Positions 28,912-41,079 of a stretch of 64,000 nt of DNA are shown here, one piece after another (position 1 is the first letter of the stretch; every line of letters begins with the position of its first letter). The position numbers were made by a program, and so were the translations under genes. The notes beneath the pieces are model-generated. The model worked only from the letters and a program-made list of their open reading frames with translations, was not told the DNA's origin and made no database searches. Source of the DNA: Nageia nagi (taxonomy: Eukaryota > Pinophyta); NCBI GenBank assembly GCA_050084985.1, contig JBITNC010000002.1, positions 6,014,001 to 6,078,000 on the forward strand, read 5' to 3'.

Positions 28912-29965
28912 TCAGGCTTTTCTTGGGAACTCGATTCCAATGATGCTAAAAATGGCATGAGTCATTAAAATTATCATTGAACAAAATGTACTACTACTTT
29001 GGAAATTAAATGCAAAACATATCATATTTACAATATTTACAAGGGTAGTAAATTCTCTTTTAAAGGCATTCTCTTTTAAATGCTTCAAATGCTGCCCATT
29101 TACTAAAATTGGTAGCTTCCACCTATTCAATTTGGCTATTTCGAAAGTGTTTCTTCCAATGCATTTGGCTGACGTATGGTCTTGACCCCAAAGATTTGAA
29201 CTTTTTATGCTTTTTGAGTTTGGCTCTATCTTCGTTCCATTTGAAAATAAGATCCCCTTTAAAGATGTCTGGAGAAGCTTTCCGGGTATTAAACCACTTT
29301 TTTACAACTTCATTTCTCTTTTGTAAATCTAGATACGCCTTATTTTAGGATTCTTTCAGATGTAATAGTTTGTTCATCCGTACTTGTAGTGGTTCAAATT
29401 CTTCATCGTATTCTTGAAGTATTGTTAGAGCAGGAAGCTCTATATGACTTGGTAGCAAAGCCCTTTTCCCATATACCAATGCATATGGACTGACCTTAAT
29501 AGTTAACTTTATAGTGATTCTATTTACCCACAATGCCCAATTCAACTTCTCATGCTAGGTTTGGAGATTATCCTCTACAGTCCTCTTAAGAATCCTTAAC
29601 AAATTCTTATTTATCGATTCAACGAGTCCATCACCCTGTGGATAGTAATTTGAGAAAGTTTTCTAGTAAATTTCGTATCTCATAGCAAAATTGGTGATAT
29701 CTGTCCCTATAAATGCCAAGCCATTATCAGAGATGATCGTTTGAGGAATTCCATACCTGGTAATCAACTTTTCAATGAATTTTAGAATAGTTTTCTGGTT
29801 TGCCTCCTTCACAGCTTCTGCTTCGGCCCATCTGGTGAAATAGTTGATGGCGGTGAGGATGAATTTATGCTCGATCAAGGAATTTGGATTAATAATTTCA
29901 ATAAAGTCTAATCCCCACAGTTGGAAAGGTTCTTCCACCTGAATTGGTTCTAATGGTAAAACCAC
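28912..29965 (-). pseudogene. gypsy integrase core, C-terminal region and end of pol
   Basis: Catalytic core: WGLDFIEIINPNSLIEHKF and TRWAEAEAV then IISDNGLAF (second Asp), followed by YYPQGDGLVESINKN (third acidic residue, Glu) near 29605-29650, so the D,D-E triad appears kept. Then SPYALVYGKRALLPSHIELP (29345-29545), and the usual pol tail LPILVNGQHLKHLKEN at about 29065-29115. Several stops and a frameshift separate the blocks. Confidence 0.85.
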
Positions 29966-30043
29966 CTTTCTCTTCTTACCTACAAATCTTTCAAATTTCT
30001 CACAACATTGAACCTTCGTAAAAGTGTCTCTGAAAATAGTGGG

Positions 30044-30328
30044 CTAGAAATAACCTGCTTGAATTATTTTACCCACCATTGTATAACCAGAATAATGACC
30101 TCTAGATACCCCGAAATGAAACTCTTCAATTAGCTTTGCTATCATAGATGAAGGTATACACCTCAGCAATATTCCATCATGATTTCTTCTATACAGCACT
30201 TGCTTAATTTTTGTATAATTTTGGGTATGGATTTTAAATCTTCTCCTCTGTGATATGTTCAAATATGCGAGGATTTTACTAGATTCGAAATACCTGTTTA
30301 GTTGGCCCATCCAATCATTTTCCTCCAT
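30044..30328 (-). pseudogene. gypsy integrase N-terminal zinc-binding region
   Basis: VLYRRNHDGILLRCIPSSMI, EEFHFGVSRGHYSGYTMVGK: the H..H part of the H2C2 finger is visible, with the region otherwise matching plant gypsy integrases upstream of the catalytic core. Confidence 0.75.
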
Positions 30329-30396
30329 ACCTAGTTCCTCATCTGAAATTACTTGTTCGATGAAATAAACACTATCTTTTGCTTCTACATCTCTGG

Positions 30397-30966
30397 CTAA
30401 TTTCTCACAAAGACTCTTCCTCTTATGAATTTAGTAGGTGTGATTTCCACATCATATCTTAAAATTTTAAAAATCCATCCCAATCTTCCCTCTTCGATTT
30501 CTCCTTGCATTATATAAGATCTAACATCTGGATGTATAGTTAAGACTAGGACTCTACTCTGACTTATATAATATTTCAACTTTCCTAAAGACTTTAGTAT
30601 TGCTAGGACTTGTTTTTCTACGAAAGTGTACTTCTCGTCACTCTTATTCATAGTTTGATTGAAAAAAGCAATAGAATATTTCTCATTCTTTTCAAATTTT
30701 TATGTTAGGATGGTTGCAATACTTGAACTATAGCAATACGCATACAAAATGAAATCTTTGCTGAAATCTAGGTTCCTTAAGATAGGCACCCTAGTTATTG
30801 CAAACTTGATTATTTGAAATGCTTCTTTACTTTCTTCAATCCATTCGAACACAACATTTTTCTTTAACATGAGAGTAATAGGCTTAACAATTCTTGAAAA
30901 ATCTTGAACAAATCTTCTTACAAAGTTAATTTGTCCTAGAAAAAATTGTAAGGCTTTTTTTTTCAA
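30397..30966 (-). pseudogene. gypsy RT connection and RNase H-like domain
   Basis: LGQINFVRRFVQDFSRIVKP starts the RT thumb, ILYAYCYSSSIATILT occupies the first RNase H strand (no Asp where a catalytic one is expected), and YTFVEKQVLAILKSLGKLKY and LGWIFKILRYDVEI follow. The loss of the first acidic residue suggests this copy or family has a non-catalytic domain here. Confidence 0.75.
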
Positions 30967-31054
30967 AGGGAGAGATAATTTGTTTATTGCTTCTATCCTA
31001 TTCGGATTGATAGCCCAACCTTCTCTTGAAATGACATGTCCAAGAAGCTTTCCC

Positions 31055-31760
31055 TCATCTATTGCAAAAAGGCCTTTTTGGATTTAAGGAAATTCCATAC
31101 CTTTTGCATTTGATAAAAACCTGCTCTAGATGCTGCACATGAGAACTTCTATTGTGAGAGAAAATAGTGATATCATCCAAATATACTAGCACACTTTTAT
31201 TTACCATTTCTCCAAAGGCATAGTCCATAGCTCTTTGAAAGGTTGCTTCTACATTTGATAATCCAAAAAGCATTCTTTGGAAAGCAAACATTCTCCATTT
31301 GGTTGTGAAAGCCGTTTTGAACTGATCTTCATTTTTTATCCAAACTTAGTTATACCTCGAAAAACCATCTAGTAATGAGAATCTTTTTGCTTCGACCATA
31401 GTATTTAATATTTGTTCCATAGGCGATAGAGGATAATGATATTTTAATGAGACTCTATTTAAACCTCTAAAATCCACACATAATCGAATCTCTCCATTTT
31501 TCTTTCTAACTGGGACTAAGTTTGCCATCTATGTAGAATGTTTAATAGGATATATGATACCATCTTTATACAATTTCAGAACTTCTTGCTTCATCACCAA
31601 TTCAATCTTGTGGTTTACTGGCCTTTGCTTTTGTCTAATAGGCTTGGCATCTTCAATCAATTCTATCATATGTTGAATTACAAATTTATCAAAAACCTTT
31701 AGATCATTGTACGACAAAGCAATTACATCAGCAAAAACCTTGCACAACTGAATAATCTCT
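31055..31760 (-). pseudogene. gypsy reverse transcriptase
   Basis: Blocks in order: VFADVIALSYNDLKVFDKFV, KDGIIYPIKHST, NLVPVRKKNGEIRLCVDFRG, LLDGFSRYN, FQRMLFGLSNVEATFQRAMD and VLVYLDDITIFS. The YLDD catalytic motif is intact at about 31160-31171. Interrupted by stops at 31528 and 31345 and a frameshift near 31300. Confidence 0.9.
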
Positions 31761-32129
31761 TTGATCTAATCAGGGTTGTTACATATGCCATTTTTCAAAA
31801 TTTTTTTGAGAAGAATTTCATACTCCTTATGATTATCAAGGTTTATAATTATACCCTTTCTTCTTACCTGGTCATTTTTGTCAAACAACCATTCAAATGG
31901 GATTAGATCTTTAGGAATTATATTGTTATTCAATCAGATTATATCTTATTCTTGGAAGATGTTAGCATCTTCTTCTCCTATCGTATGACACATAGACTAT
32001 TGTAGCAAAAATTGATTGATTTGAGCCTCATCTCTAAAGATTTGCCAAAAGGAATCATTATCCGGAACAAAAGGTCTAAAGATAAGTTGAACCCCCTTTT
32101 TCTGAAACCAGTCATTGGTGGGATCAAAA

Positions 32130-32530
32130 CTGGCTCCCATTTGAGCCAGTGCATCAGCTTCATGGTTTAATCTCCTTGGAATGGATTGTATGTGCAGAGC
32201 TTCAAAATTTTCAAATAGATCCTACATTATTACTATAAGACTTTAAATAATGATGTTTAACATAACACTTTCCTGTGACTTAGTTTACAATCAACTCTGA
32301 GTCTCCTTTAATTTTCACATAGTGGATTTGCATTTTAATTAATTGCTCCAAGCCAAGCCAAAGGGCTTCATACTCAGCCGTATTATTGGTGCACATCCAT
32401 GTGAGCCTATAGGAGAATTTATGAATTTTTTCCATTGGATCAATAAGGACAATCCTAGTAGCTAACCCATTTACCCATTTCTAGATTTGGTTCCATCAAA
32501 GAACATTTCTCAGACTTCACCTCTTCTGAA
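32130..32530 (-). pseudogene. Additional RNase H domain upstream of RT
   Basis: Reads, with a frameshift and stops, MFFDGTKSRNG (first Asp), MCTNNTAEYEALWLGLEQLI (Glu), VKIKGDSELIVN (second Asp) and NHEADALAQMGASFDP (third Asp). This is a type-I RNase H with all four acidic positions recognisable, like the plant/archaeal-type domain found in some plant gypsy elements. It lies between protease and RT, i.e. N-terminal to RT. Confidence 0.8.
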
Positions 32531-33070
32531 CTCTTCGCTAGTGAGCTTTGGGATGAAAGGTTTTGGTTCCATGAAACAATAATTCCTGAACTCCATGTCA
32601 TAAGTGGTGTTAACCATATTCATAAACATGAGGTCTTTGGCTTGTAATTCTTCCAACAACAGCTCACTCTCTTCTAACTCACTCAGGATTGCATTGATCT
32701 CCTTCTTTTCTACATGAACATCAAATTTTTTTTCATTATCCAACCTTACTCTTTTGTCTTCATAAGGAATTAAATAATGAGTGTAATCCATTGTTAAATA
32801 ACCCTCTATTTTTGCTGTGAATTCTTTGGATAGACATAACCCAAAAAGAAAAGTAAGTTCAACTACTACAATTTCTTGAGTGATAATCATAAAAGGACAC
32901 TTAAGTATCTTCAGTTTTAACTAGGGTTGAGTCTAACTACAACACTCTTATGGATGTTCTAGTGAGAGGTAGCCCCATTACATCACATACTGCTTTAGGC
33001 ATGATGGTAGTGGCTGCTTTGGAATCAACTAGATAGTTATGTAGCACATATCCATTGACCTCTAGACTCA
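32510..33070 (-). pseudogene. gypsy protease and spacer
   Basis: NGYVLHNYLVDSKAATTIMP with KAVCDVMGLPLT around 32980-33060 matches retropepsin-like protease; the usual D-S/T-G-A is D-S-K-A here, so the active site is damaged. The spacer at 32510-32890 (LTMDYTHYLIPYEDKRVRLD, acidic later) leads to the RNase H domain. Confidence 0.7.
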
Positions 33071-33199
33071 TAAAAAGTTGGTGGTTTATTTTTTCCCATC
33101 CTCAGATATTTGCATGTCTCAAACAAATTCAACTCCCTATCCATTCCTTCATTTAATGCTGTAAGAGATGCCCTTAGTAAATCGATTTGTCTAGGGATT

Positions 33200-34904
33200 T
33201 TAAAGCATCAAATAAAGATATCTTTGAAGGGGTTCTCTTTAATTCTTCTACAATATTGAAATCATGAACGACTGGAGGCTTACCTTCTTTGTTAGTAAAC
33301 CTTTGTTGAAACTATTGAGTATCATCCCTCCTCTGATGCTTGGTGAGTGAGGGGAATCTTAACTTTTGGACCATCTGATCATTGATTTCATCAACTTTAG
33401 GCATCTATCTAGCTTTCAAAATTGAAAATTTATGAGATGCAACCTCTTTTGGGAGTGTCATGTTTGTAGAACTGGGAGCTATATCGAGCTTCTTGGAGGT
33501 TACTGGATCATGAACTTTTGAAGATTTAGCTCTTTTATTTAGTAGATTTGATACATGAAGCCTATTTGTAGACCTTCATTCTACAATAAAAACACCTACA
33601 TCGATTGGGGCAAAATTCATCAAATTTACATTTTGACTCATGTCATCAGCCACACTAGGTGGAGGAATTCCTCCACTTTTAGACAAGTACTTTTGATATT
33701 GATATATAGGGTAAGAAGTTTGTTCATGAGCATCATTACAAGCTGAACATAAGCCTACTATCTATCTAAAATAAGCTTGATATGTAACTTCTAATAACAC
33801 ATGCTGATTTTGAGCTTTTCCTATAGTTTGATATGGGAATCTCCTGGCATTATTTTGTCTACTCAAGAGGGTGATTTGGTTTGCCATGTTCCTACACAAA
33901 GCTTTCAATTCTTGTATCTTGCTTTGAGAGGAAGCTACCTAATTTATCCCTAAGTAATATGGGGCTAGTAGAGCCAGAGGAGCTCTTGGGGTAGGCAAGG
34001 CTAATGGGAATTGTTGAGTTGATGTAGGAATACTAGCCAGAGGCAGGGCCATACAAATTACTAAGGGTATTATTACTTGGTTTTGTGGTAACATTTGAAA
34101 GTATGGTACTAGCATGCAGTTGGGTAGTTTTCCTATAGAAATGAGACAAGTTTTAGCAAATGTTTCTTATTTATAAACCTCTAAAAAAGTGGTTATTCCA
34201 GAATTTTGAATTTGCAAAGAGAGATCTAAGGGAAAGGCTCTCAAATAATACATCAAAGCTTGAGATTTTGGGGCCTAATTGATACCAAACCATTTTCCAA
34301 ATTTTTGGAACCTAATATTAAAATCTAGAATATTCTCCTATTCATGTCTTTTGATAGAGGTGAACTGAGTTAGTAAGGAGAAGGGGTCTCCTTCTTCATT
34401 AAATTCTAGGATGAAAGGCTCTACAAACTGAGCCTAGGAAGTTATAGATCCACTAGCAAGGCTTCTATACCAATCAAGAACCCTACCCTTGAAAGATTGT
34501 GCTAGCAGTCTTACCATAACATCTTCATGCTAAATATTATGGAGCTTAACCAAATCGGTTACGTCTACACAGTGTTCATAGGCTATCTTCTCCGTGGTGG
34601 CATCAAACTCAGGTAGAGTTTTAAAAACATTTTTTGGGATATCATGCAATGTAGCTAGAGCCAAAGGTACCCCATCATCCCATGCAAGATAGATATTTGG
34701 ATTAGGATTAACCATTTTAGGAGGAGTAGTCCTAGTATGAAGGTCGAATGGTACTGTTTTGAATAGAGATTCTAAAGTGTTGATACTACTCAAAGATCTA
34801 GACTTGATTAGGGTATTTCTTCTAGGAGTACCAAGTTCATTAAAATTCAGGACCTCTTTAGCTATTTTGGATTTTGATCTTGTCCTCATGAACTCTAATA
34901 ACAA
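33200..34904 (-). pseudogene. gypsy gag
   Basis: Starts MRTRSKSKIAKEVLNFNELG near 34889-34904. The central capsid-like motif is clear: VRLLAQSFKGRVLDWYRSLA followed by FVEPFILEFNEEGDPFSLLT and IRFQKFGKWFG. A low-complexity Pro/Ala region follows. I saw no zinc knuckle. Several stops interrupt it. Confidence 0.75.
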
Positions 34905-34974
34905 CCAAAGAATTTAGGTTCCAGAAGTAGTAATGAGAACTATAAATCTACCTTGATACATGCCATCAATACTA

Positions 34975-34993
34975 CTTCCAATAGAGTCGCCAA
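34975..34993 (-). other. Candidate PBS of the gypsy element
   Basis: TTGGCGACTCTATTGGAAG on the minus strand, directly inside the right LTR edge at 34994 and upstream of gag, the expected place. Confidence 0.55.
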
Positions 34994-36118
34994 TGAAATT
35001 TTTTGAGTGCTACCTGACATGCCAAAAGATAAATTATTGATGGAAATTGAGGAATATATACACTCTTGGACAATTCAACCAAAGTATATCATGAACAGGC
35101 TAACATAATAACCTGATCTTCAAAGTAGGCCGATTTCTTATCCATTGGGTATAGATAAAAAGAGCAAATAACAAGAAAGAAACGAAAGAGGATAGAGTGC
35201 AAAGAATAAAACAAAAGAGATAGGGAGCAAGAGCAAAGCAAAAGGGGTAGATCACTAGTTTAGTGTAGGATTTCACATAGCATGGAACCTTGGCAAGAAT
35301 CTAGTGTATCAACCGCAGTGTAAGCTTTCATTCTCTAAATTATTCTTCAGCTCAACTCTTCCATATAAGCAGACACAATTATACCAACAACTCATTGTTA
35401 TCATTCAGGAAATATCCATTACTTGCCATAATATAACCAAATTAAGAATAATAACACCAAGTGTTGGACAAGAAAAGTCAAGATGGCATTGTATAATTGA
35501 AAGAACAAATGGTATTTGAAAATAAATACAATGGGAAATACTAGGGATTCCTTTTGTTACATTTGACATCATTGGTTTTTGGACCATTTGATTTGAAATT
35601 TCTTTATATTTTGTTGATGTCACTTCCTTTTTGCACTTTTGTAAGGTGAAGCAAATAACTTCGAGAGAATCAACTAACTTAGCTACCACGAAACTTTTAG
35701 CACTACTTGCTGACATCACTACTCTCGAGGTTCAATTTTAGACAAGCCTCTATTCTGCTAACGTCACTTTCTTTTATGTCCCATAACACTTAGCCATTGT
35801 GAAACTTTTAATAATACCTACTGACATCACTACTCCTAGGGTTTGATTTTAGAGGAGCCTCTACTTTGCTAACATCACTTCCTTTTATGTCCTGAAACAC
35901 TTAGCCATTGCAGAAATTTTAGCATTACCTGCTTATGTCACTACTCATAGGGTTCGGTTTTATACGAGCCTCTACTCTGCTGACATCACTTCTTTTATGT
36001 CCTAAAAATTTATTTTCTCATCAAAACTATCTGGAAGCTTGCTGAAACACTCTTCTTTTTGATAAGAACAATACATGCTAGAAAGCCACTAGAGTGTTGG
36101 GCTATGTATGCATATACA
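34994..36118 (-). repeat. Right (5') LTR of the gypsy element
   Basis: 1125 bp, direct repeat of 23782-25114, about 208 bp shorter because it has three 111-bp units ('aaacttttag' at about 35691, 35801 and 35913) and lacks the degenerate leading unit. Confidence 0.75.
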
Positions 36119-38700
36119 CTTCATGTGAGTGAGTTCTAAGATAAATATTTTGTTTTCTTCTTTATGGTTACCAAAGCTAAGAAATTCAAATTGAGGATAG
36201 GTATCTCTAATAGAACAAGCAAATTGTCAATCTTCATCTTTCTTACATTACTTACAAATATTAGTGTGCAGACATCTAAAATTCACATTGGCAATTGGTT
36301 GGATAGTTTGTAAATCAATTGGGTGATTTATTCTATTCTTGAATCAGTTGAATGATTACAACATTTGATCAAACAATTTCACAACTACCTCTTAAACAGA
36401 GTTAAAACACTCTATTTGCTTGTTACGCATCTTTGAACTTGGAAACATATCATTTTATGCCTATCCGACCCCCTTGCATGCAACCTCATTAGGGTACATG
36501 CAACCTCAATGCAATTAATCTTAGTTTCTCCATTTTAACCTATAAATTAACTATGAAGGCTATATAGGGTTTAAAATGTATTCTTCAAATTATGCGCAAC
36601 TTTGGGGTCCTTACTAGACCTTCCGACAATGATTTCCTAGTGACTGAATTATGCACATGATAATTCCTTTACCATTCATGCTATTATTGTGTGTGTAATC
36701 TTCTTTCAATTATTGTGAGTGTAACTCTATTGAATGTTACATTTTGTGAACATTTCCAGATGAGTGAATTTAGGATATTAACTTCTATGTGATTCTTACC
36801 AATTTTTTAACCTCTCTGTAATTCCTTCGTGAATGATTTTCCAACATTAATGCCACCACTAACACAAGAAATTGCATTAATGATGAAGGCTATTTAGAAT
36901 GAATTCATTTTTTTTTTCATTTCAATTTCATTTTGAGTGAGATTCCTCCTCCAATCCTTCTTGCAATGTTTCTTGAATTCTATAATCAATTTTTTGCTCT
37001 CCAAGCTCATCTCTCGATTAGTTTCTCAGCTGAACTCTATCATTGGATTTCTGCTCTCCAATCTCGATCAGTTTCAGAGCCCAAAGGTAATTGCTAGTTT
37101 CTCATAAAGTGATATTGTCCACATAATAGGGAATAGGTTTAATGTGCTTATGGTTGTATTTCGTATATATTTTTAGGTGTTGGTTATTTAACCTCCAAAA
37201 TTCCTTCTACTCTAACATGCTATCCCTTCAGTATGCATGTATGATCCAACAAGCTATGCCATGGGATTTATATGAACTTTGATTATCCTCGACTCAAGGT
37301 GCATCATTTAATCCTCCATGAGCATGGGTCATCGGGTCATGCCTATCATGGCATGCTATCACCTTCATGCCCATGGAGGATTAATTGACTTTCATTTAGC
37401 CTATCTACTATACAATGTCTGATTAACTTTGCATCTAAACACCATTTGATTATTCTACTCTCAACACCATTCGATTATGCAAGATTAACTAGTGTTCAAT
37501 TAGACAATGTGTCAAAAATGTTCGATTAACCCATGATATCGAACAACCATTTGGGCTAAGAATTGTTTGATTAACCTAAAAATTGATGATGCTTGATTAA
37601 CCTCTCGATATTGATGACATTTGATTAACCTCAATTTTTTTGGGCTTACCACCTTGAACATTTATCTTGCATGTCGAGGATGTCATTAATGGCTTAGGCT
37701 AATCAAATTGTATTTATGGGGTTTATACGTAGGTCAATTAACCCAATGTTATATCACCCCTCCTCCATTTCGAATGCCACCAACCACTATACACACATAT
37801 GTTAATGCGAAGGTTTATCAAAATTCAATTAGACTCTTGGGTTCGCCACTTTGAACATCCATCTCACATATCAAGGATGTCATTAATGGTTTATGCTAAT
37901 TGAATTGTATTTATAAGGTTTATAAATAGGTCGATTAACCCATATGTCATATCATCCAACCTCCATTTTGAATGTTGCCAACCATCATACATGTTTTTGT
38001 TAATGTAGAGGTTAATCAAACTTCAATTAGACTCTATACATAGGTCGATTAACCTCTAACCCATTTGGTTTAACATGTGCGAAGGATTTTTGGCTTAATA
38101 AAATTGTATTAAGCCGATTAAATGAAGTTGGATTAACCCACTTTAAATAAATGAAGAGAGACACTAATGAAAAAATGTTCATTCTCATTTGCATTGTTTT
38201 GTGCATGCTTGGATGTGTATGTTGTAGAGAGCTCTTAGATGGGTAGCGAAGCTCAATACCAGGTAGTTTTTACAATTCCCTAGCTCTATTTATTTATTTC
38301 GTAGTCCATGAATGTCCACGCATGTCCTTGGGTTTTTTTTGTGTACATGTTTTTCATCTTGAACTCCATGAAAGTTTGCATCCTCTAGTTTGTCAAAAAA
38401 CCCATGCCCTCTCTACTCTTCCATAACTTGCGATTATTGCATTCCATGAGACTGCATTTCGATGAGGGTTGGTTCCATATTTTGCATCCATGTCTATTAG
38501 GCAATTTACAACCACAACATTCAATGAAAAATGATTCTCAACTACCCTTTGATGTATGTCCATAACCTTCTTCTAGAATTGCCACAATGGTGTATACTAA
38601 AATCGATTCACATCCCTCACAATAATGTCCCTTGTAATAATCTTGGAGATAAACTTGGGTGCAGTATGTCTAGCCATTGCATACATGAAGGTTCTTCACA
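36119..38700. repeat. Gene-free stretch with GATTAACC-rich repeat
   Basis: No coding frame supported. From 37280 to 38140 the phrase 'cgattaacc' or 'tgattaacc' recurs many times. 37642-38035 is a two-copy duplication (period ~197 bp) sharing 'aaggatgtcattaatgg' like text and 'aggtc.attaaccca'. Confidence 0.6.
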
Positions 38701-38713
38701 AATTTAATAATGC

Positions 38714-38917
38714 TTGTGTTTCCTCTCATTAAAGACCTTTAAATTCAATAAGTATCAAGAGTTATTTGAGAATATGCATGATGTAAACAAAGTTTCATGG
38801 ATTGCAATGATCACAAGATATGCACAAAATGGGTTTTCATCAAATGTTATGGTTGTCAATTCCTTAATTAAAATTTATGCAAAATATGGAAGAAGACTAG
38901 CTCCACCTTCACACTAG
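38714..38917 (+). pseudogene. PPR (PLS class) gene fragment
   Basis: YQELFENMHDVNKVSWIAMI then TRYAQNG, which matches the plant PPR pattern 'ELFDKMPERNVVSWNAMI..YAQNG', and then VVNSLIKIYAKYG, the start of the next S motif. Normally about 35-50 residues separate these, so a piece is deleted. No full gene; a relic. Confidence 0.7.
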
Positions 38918-39086
38918 GACTCATCTAAATGATATTCATGCATCACCCAATTTGCTCTTCTCCCTTATGCACAATGATCCACGTAAAGAATAAGTATCTT
39001 CTTCATTTCTATCACACCCAACAATGTCGATGAGAACTATCAAAATCCTCACATTCATCAATGGTTCCAAAGGATACTACCTTTAC

Positions 39087-39585
39087 TAAAGGAACTAACA
39101 CTAACAAGATAATTCCTAAACAACCAAGATCACATAAAAGTTCATAAATACGTCTAACAAACTCACAAAGCAATCTCACAAATATAAATCAACATGTAAG
39201 TGGTTCCTTCAACTAGGAGTACATCCACTAACTAGATCTTTACTTCAATCACAAATACAACTCTCTTACAATTCTCCTAATCTTTTCTCCTAACCACTAC
39301 CCTATAGCATAACTTTACTTCACAAATTGATATGTAATCACAAAAAAGGAGCCTTCTATTTATAGAACAAAATCGCTCTTTGGATCACCCTATTATCCAA
39401 TGTACAAAAGCATGACATGCATATCTTTTTACCTAAGGGGCATGCTCATGACATGGAGTGTAGGACAAGTTACATTATCATATTCACTTAAATACTTAAG
39501 GTATCAAATGATACCCTTAAGTATTAGTGAACTTACATATAATATTAATACAAACCTTTACAATAATACATTATACATTCCAATA
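39087..39585 (-). repeat. 3' LTR of the complete copia element
   Basis: Same length as its partner. Both termini changed from TG/CA to TA/TA on the + strand (TAAAGG...CCAATA), each a single G-to-A or C-to-T change. Confidence 0.92.
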
Positions 39586-39594
39586 CTTCCCCTT
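39586..39594 (-). other. Polypurine tract of the copia element
   Basis: CTTCCCCTT on the + strand, AAGGGGAAG on the element strand, directly before the 3' LTR. Confidence 0.8.
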
Positions 39595-40039
39595 AATGCA
39601 ATATTGAGATAAAGTGAGTAAGAGAGAAGAAGAGAAAGTAAGAGAGTTATTCTCTAAATAGATACAATGGAGATGAGAACTTTTACATATTTGTGAAGTA
39701 AAAAAGATCTAGTTTGAGACTCACTACTTTACCAAATATAATTATTAACCACAACCGGTTTCAATATACATGAAGTAGTCATCTAACTAAAAGTCATAAA
39801 GAGTCTTCAAGAGCTTGCATACCTAAGGTAAGTAACTTGCAATCTCAAAAGAATCTACAATTCATAAGTAGATCAAATAACAAGATCAATTAGATGCAAC
39901 ATATTCATCTCAACAAGGATAGATGAATCACACAAATGCCATCATGAACTGATCAATGGTGCATTATAAGTCATCACGAAGATGCCATGCTAAAAACTTA
40001 TAGGCACCTACTATATATAAAACATGTGTTGATTATCAT

Positions 40040-40260
40040 TACAAAATAGAGCATGCATATATGAGTTCCTCACATATGGATAACTGAATAGTGCTAAAAT
40101 ACATATAATAGTTCGTCACACATGGATAACTGAACAATGCTAGATTGACCAAAATAGAGCATGCACATACAAATTCTTCTCATATGGATAATTGAATAGT
40201 GTCAAAAGACACATAAGAGTTTCTCACATATGGATAACTAAACAGTGTTAGATTGGTTAA
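40040..40260. repeat. Short tandem repeats between RNase H and 3' LTR
   Basis: 'cacatatggataactgaat.agtg' and variants recur at about 40068, 40115, 40178 and 40225. They lie in the non-coding 3' part of the copia element. Confidence 0.7.
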
Positions 40261-40429
40261 TTTATACAAGTTTCTCATGCAAAGCAAACTTACCATGAAG
40301 GTGTATAATAAAATCAATATTATACAAAAAAAATCCTTCTAAGGGTGAAGTTGTCATCACAAACATGAATTCAACACAAGAATTCAAACTTCACTCCCCT
40401 TTAAAGGTAAATTCACCAACCTAATAGCA

Positions 40430-40800
40430 TCCCTAAGCTTATAGAACTAAGCTTTTGGGAGGGACTTGGTAAACAAATCAATGAAGTTCAAGGTGGATGG
40501 ACAATACTCTAGGTGTATGATGCCATCAAGAACCTTCTCCTTGATAAAATGGGCATAGATTTCTACATGTTTTGTTCTCTGATGGAACACATGATTTTTA
40601 ACCAAAAAAATAGTTGATTGATTATTTTAAAAGATCAAATATGAGCCACCTTGCTCATACCTAATTCTTTTCAAAATATGCCTTAGCCAAATGGCTTCCT
40701 AGGCTACACCAAACATTGCACAGTATTCAGCTTCTATGGTGGAAAGAGAAATAGTAGGCTGCTTCTTGGAAGCTCAAGAGATAGCACCTAAACCAATGCT
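40430..40800 (-). pseudogene. copia RNase H
   Basis: STIEAEYCAMFGVA, AIWLRHILKRIRYEQGG, FHQRTKHVEIYAHFIKEKVL and LFTKSLPKA are the usual copia RNase H blocks, broken by stops. Confidence 0.85.
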
Positions 40801-41079
40801 AAGCACATATGTAGAGGTTGATTTCCTATCTTTATCTCTTCCATAATCAAAATCTAAGAATCTAGAGAGAACAAATGAGAGCAACTTGGAATACTTGAGA
40901 GCAAGATCTTTAATCCTTACAACATACCTCAAGATTTTCTTAACAGCATTGAGATGCTCAACATAAGGTTTCTACATGAATTATGCCATTGAATTCACTA
41001 CAAAGGCAATATCTGGCTTGGATATAGTCAAATACAAAAGACTACCAATTAATTACCTATAAGCTATGGTATCAACTAA

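Larger units (their letters stand above)
23782..36118 (-). mobile_element. Ty3/gypsy LTR retrotransposon with extra RNase H and a third coding region
   Basis: Two direct long repeats (23782-25114 and 34994-36118) flank a minus-strand internal region. Order in element direction: gag (from 34904), protease (~33060), RNase H (~32530-32130), reverse transcriptase (31760-31055), second RNase H (30966-30397), integrase (30328-29345), end of pol (~29060), then ORF-X (28510-25127). Many stops and frameshifts show it is inactive. The LTRs are clearly diverged in sequence and differ in number of internal 111-bp repeats, so the insertion is old. I found no target-site duplication at these edges, so outer boundaries are tentative. 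Confidence 0.85.
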
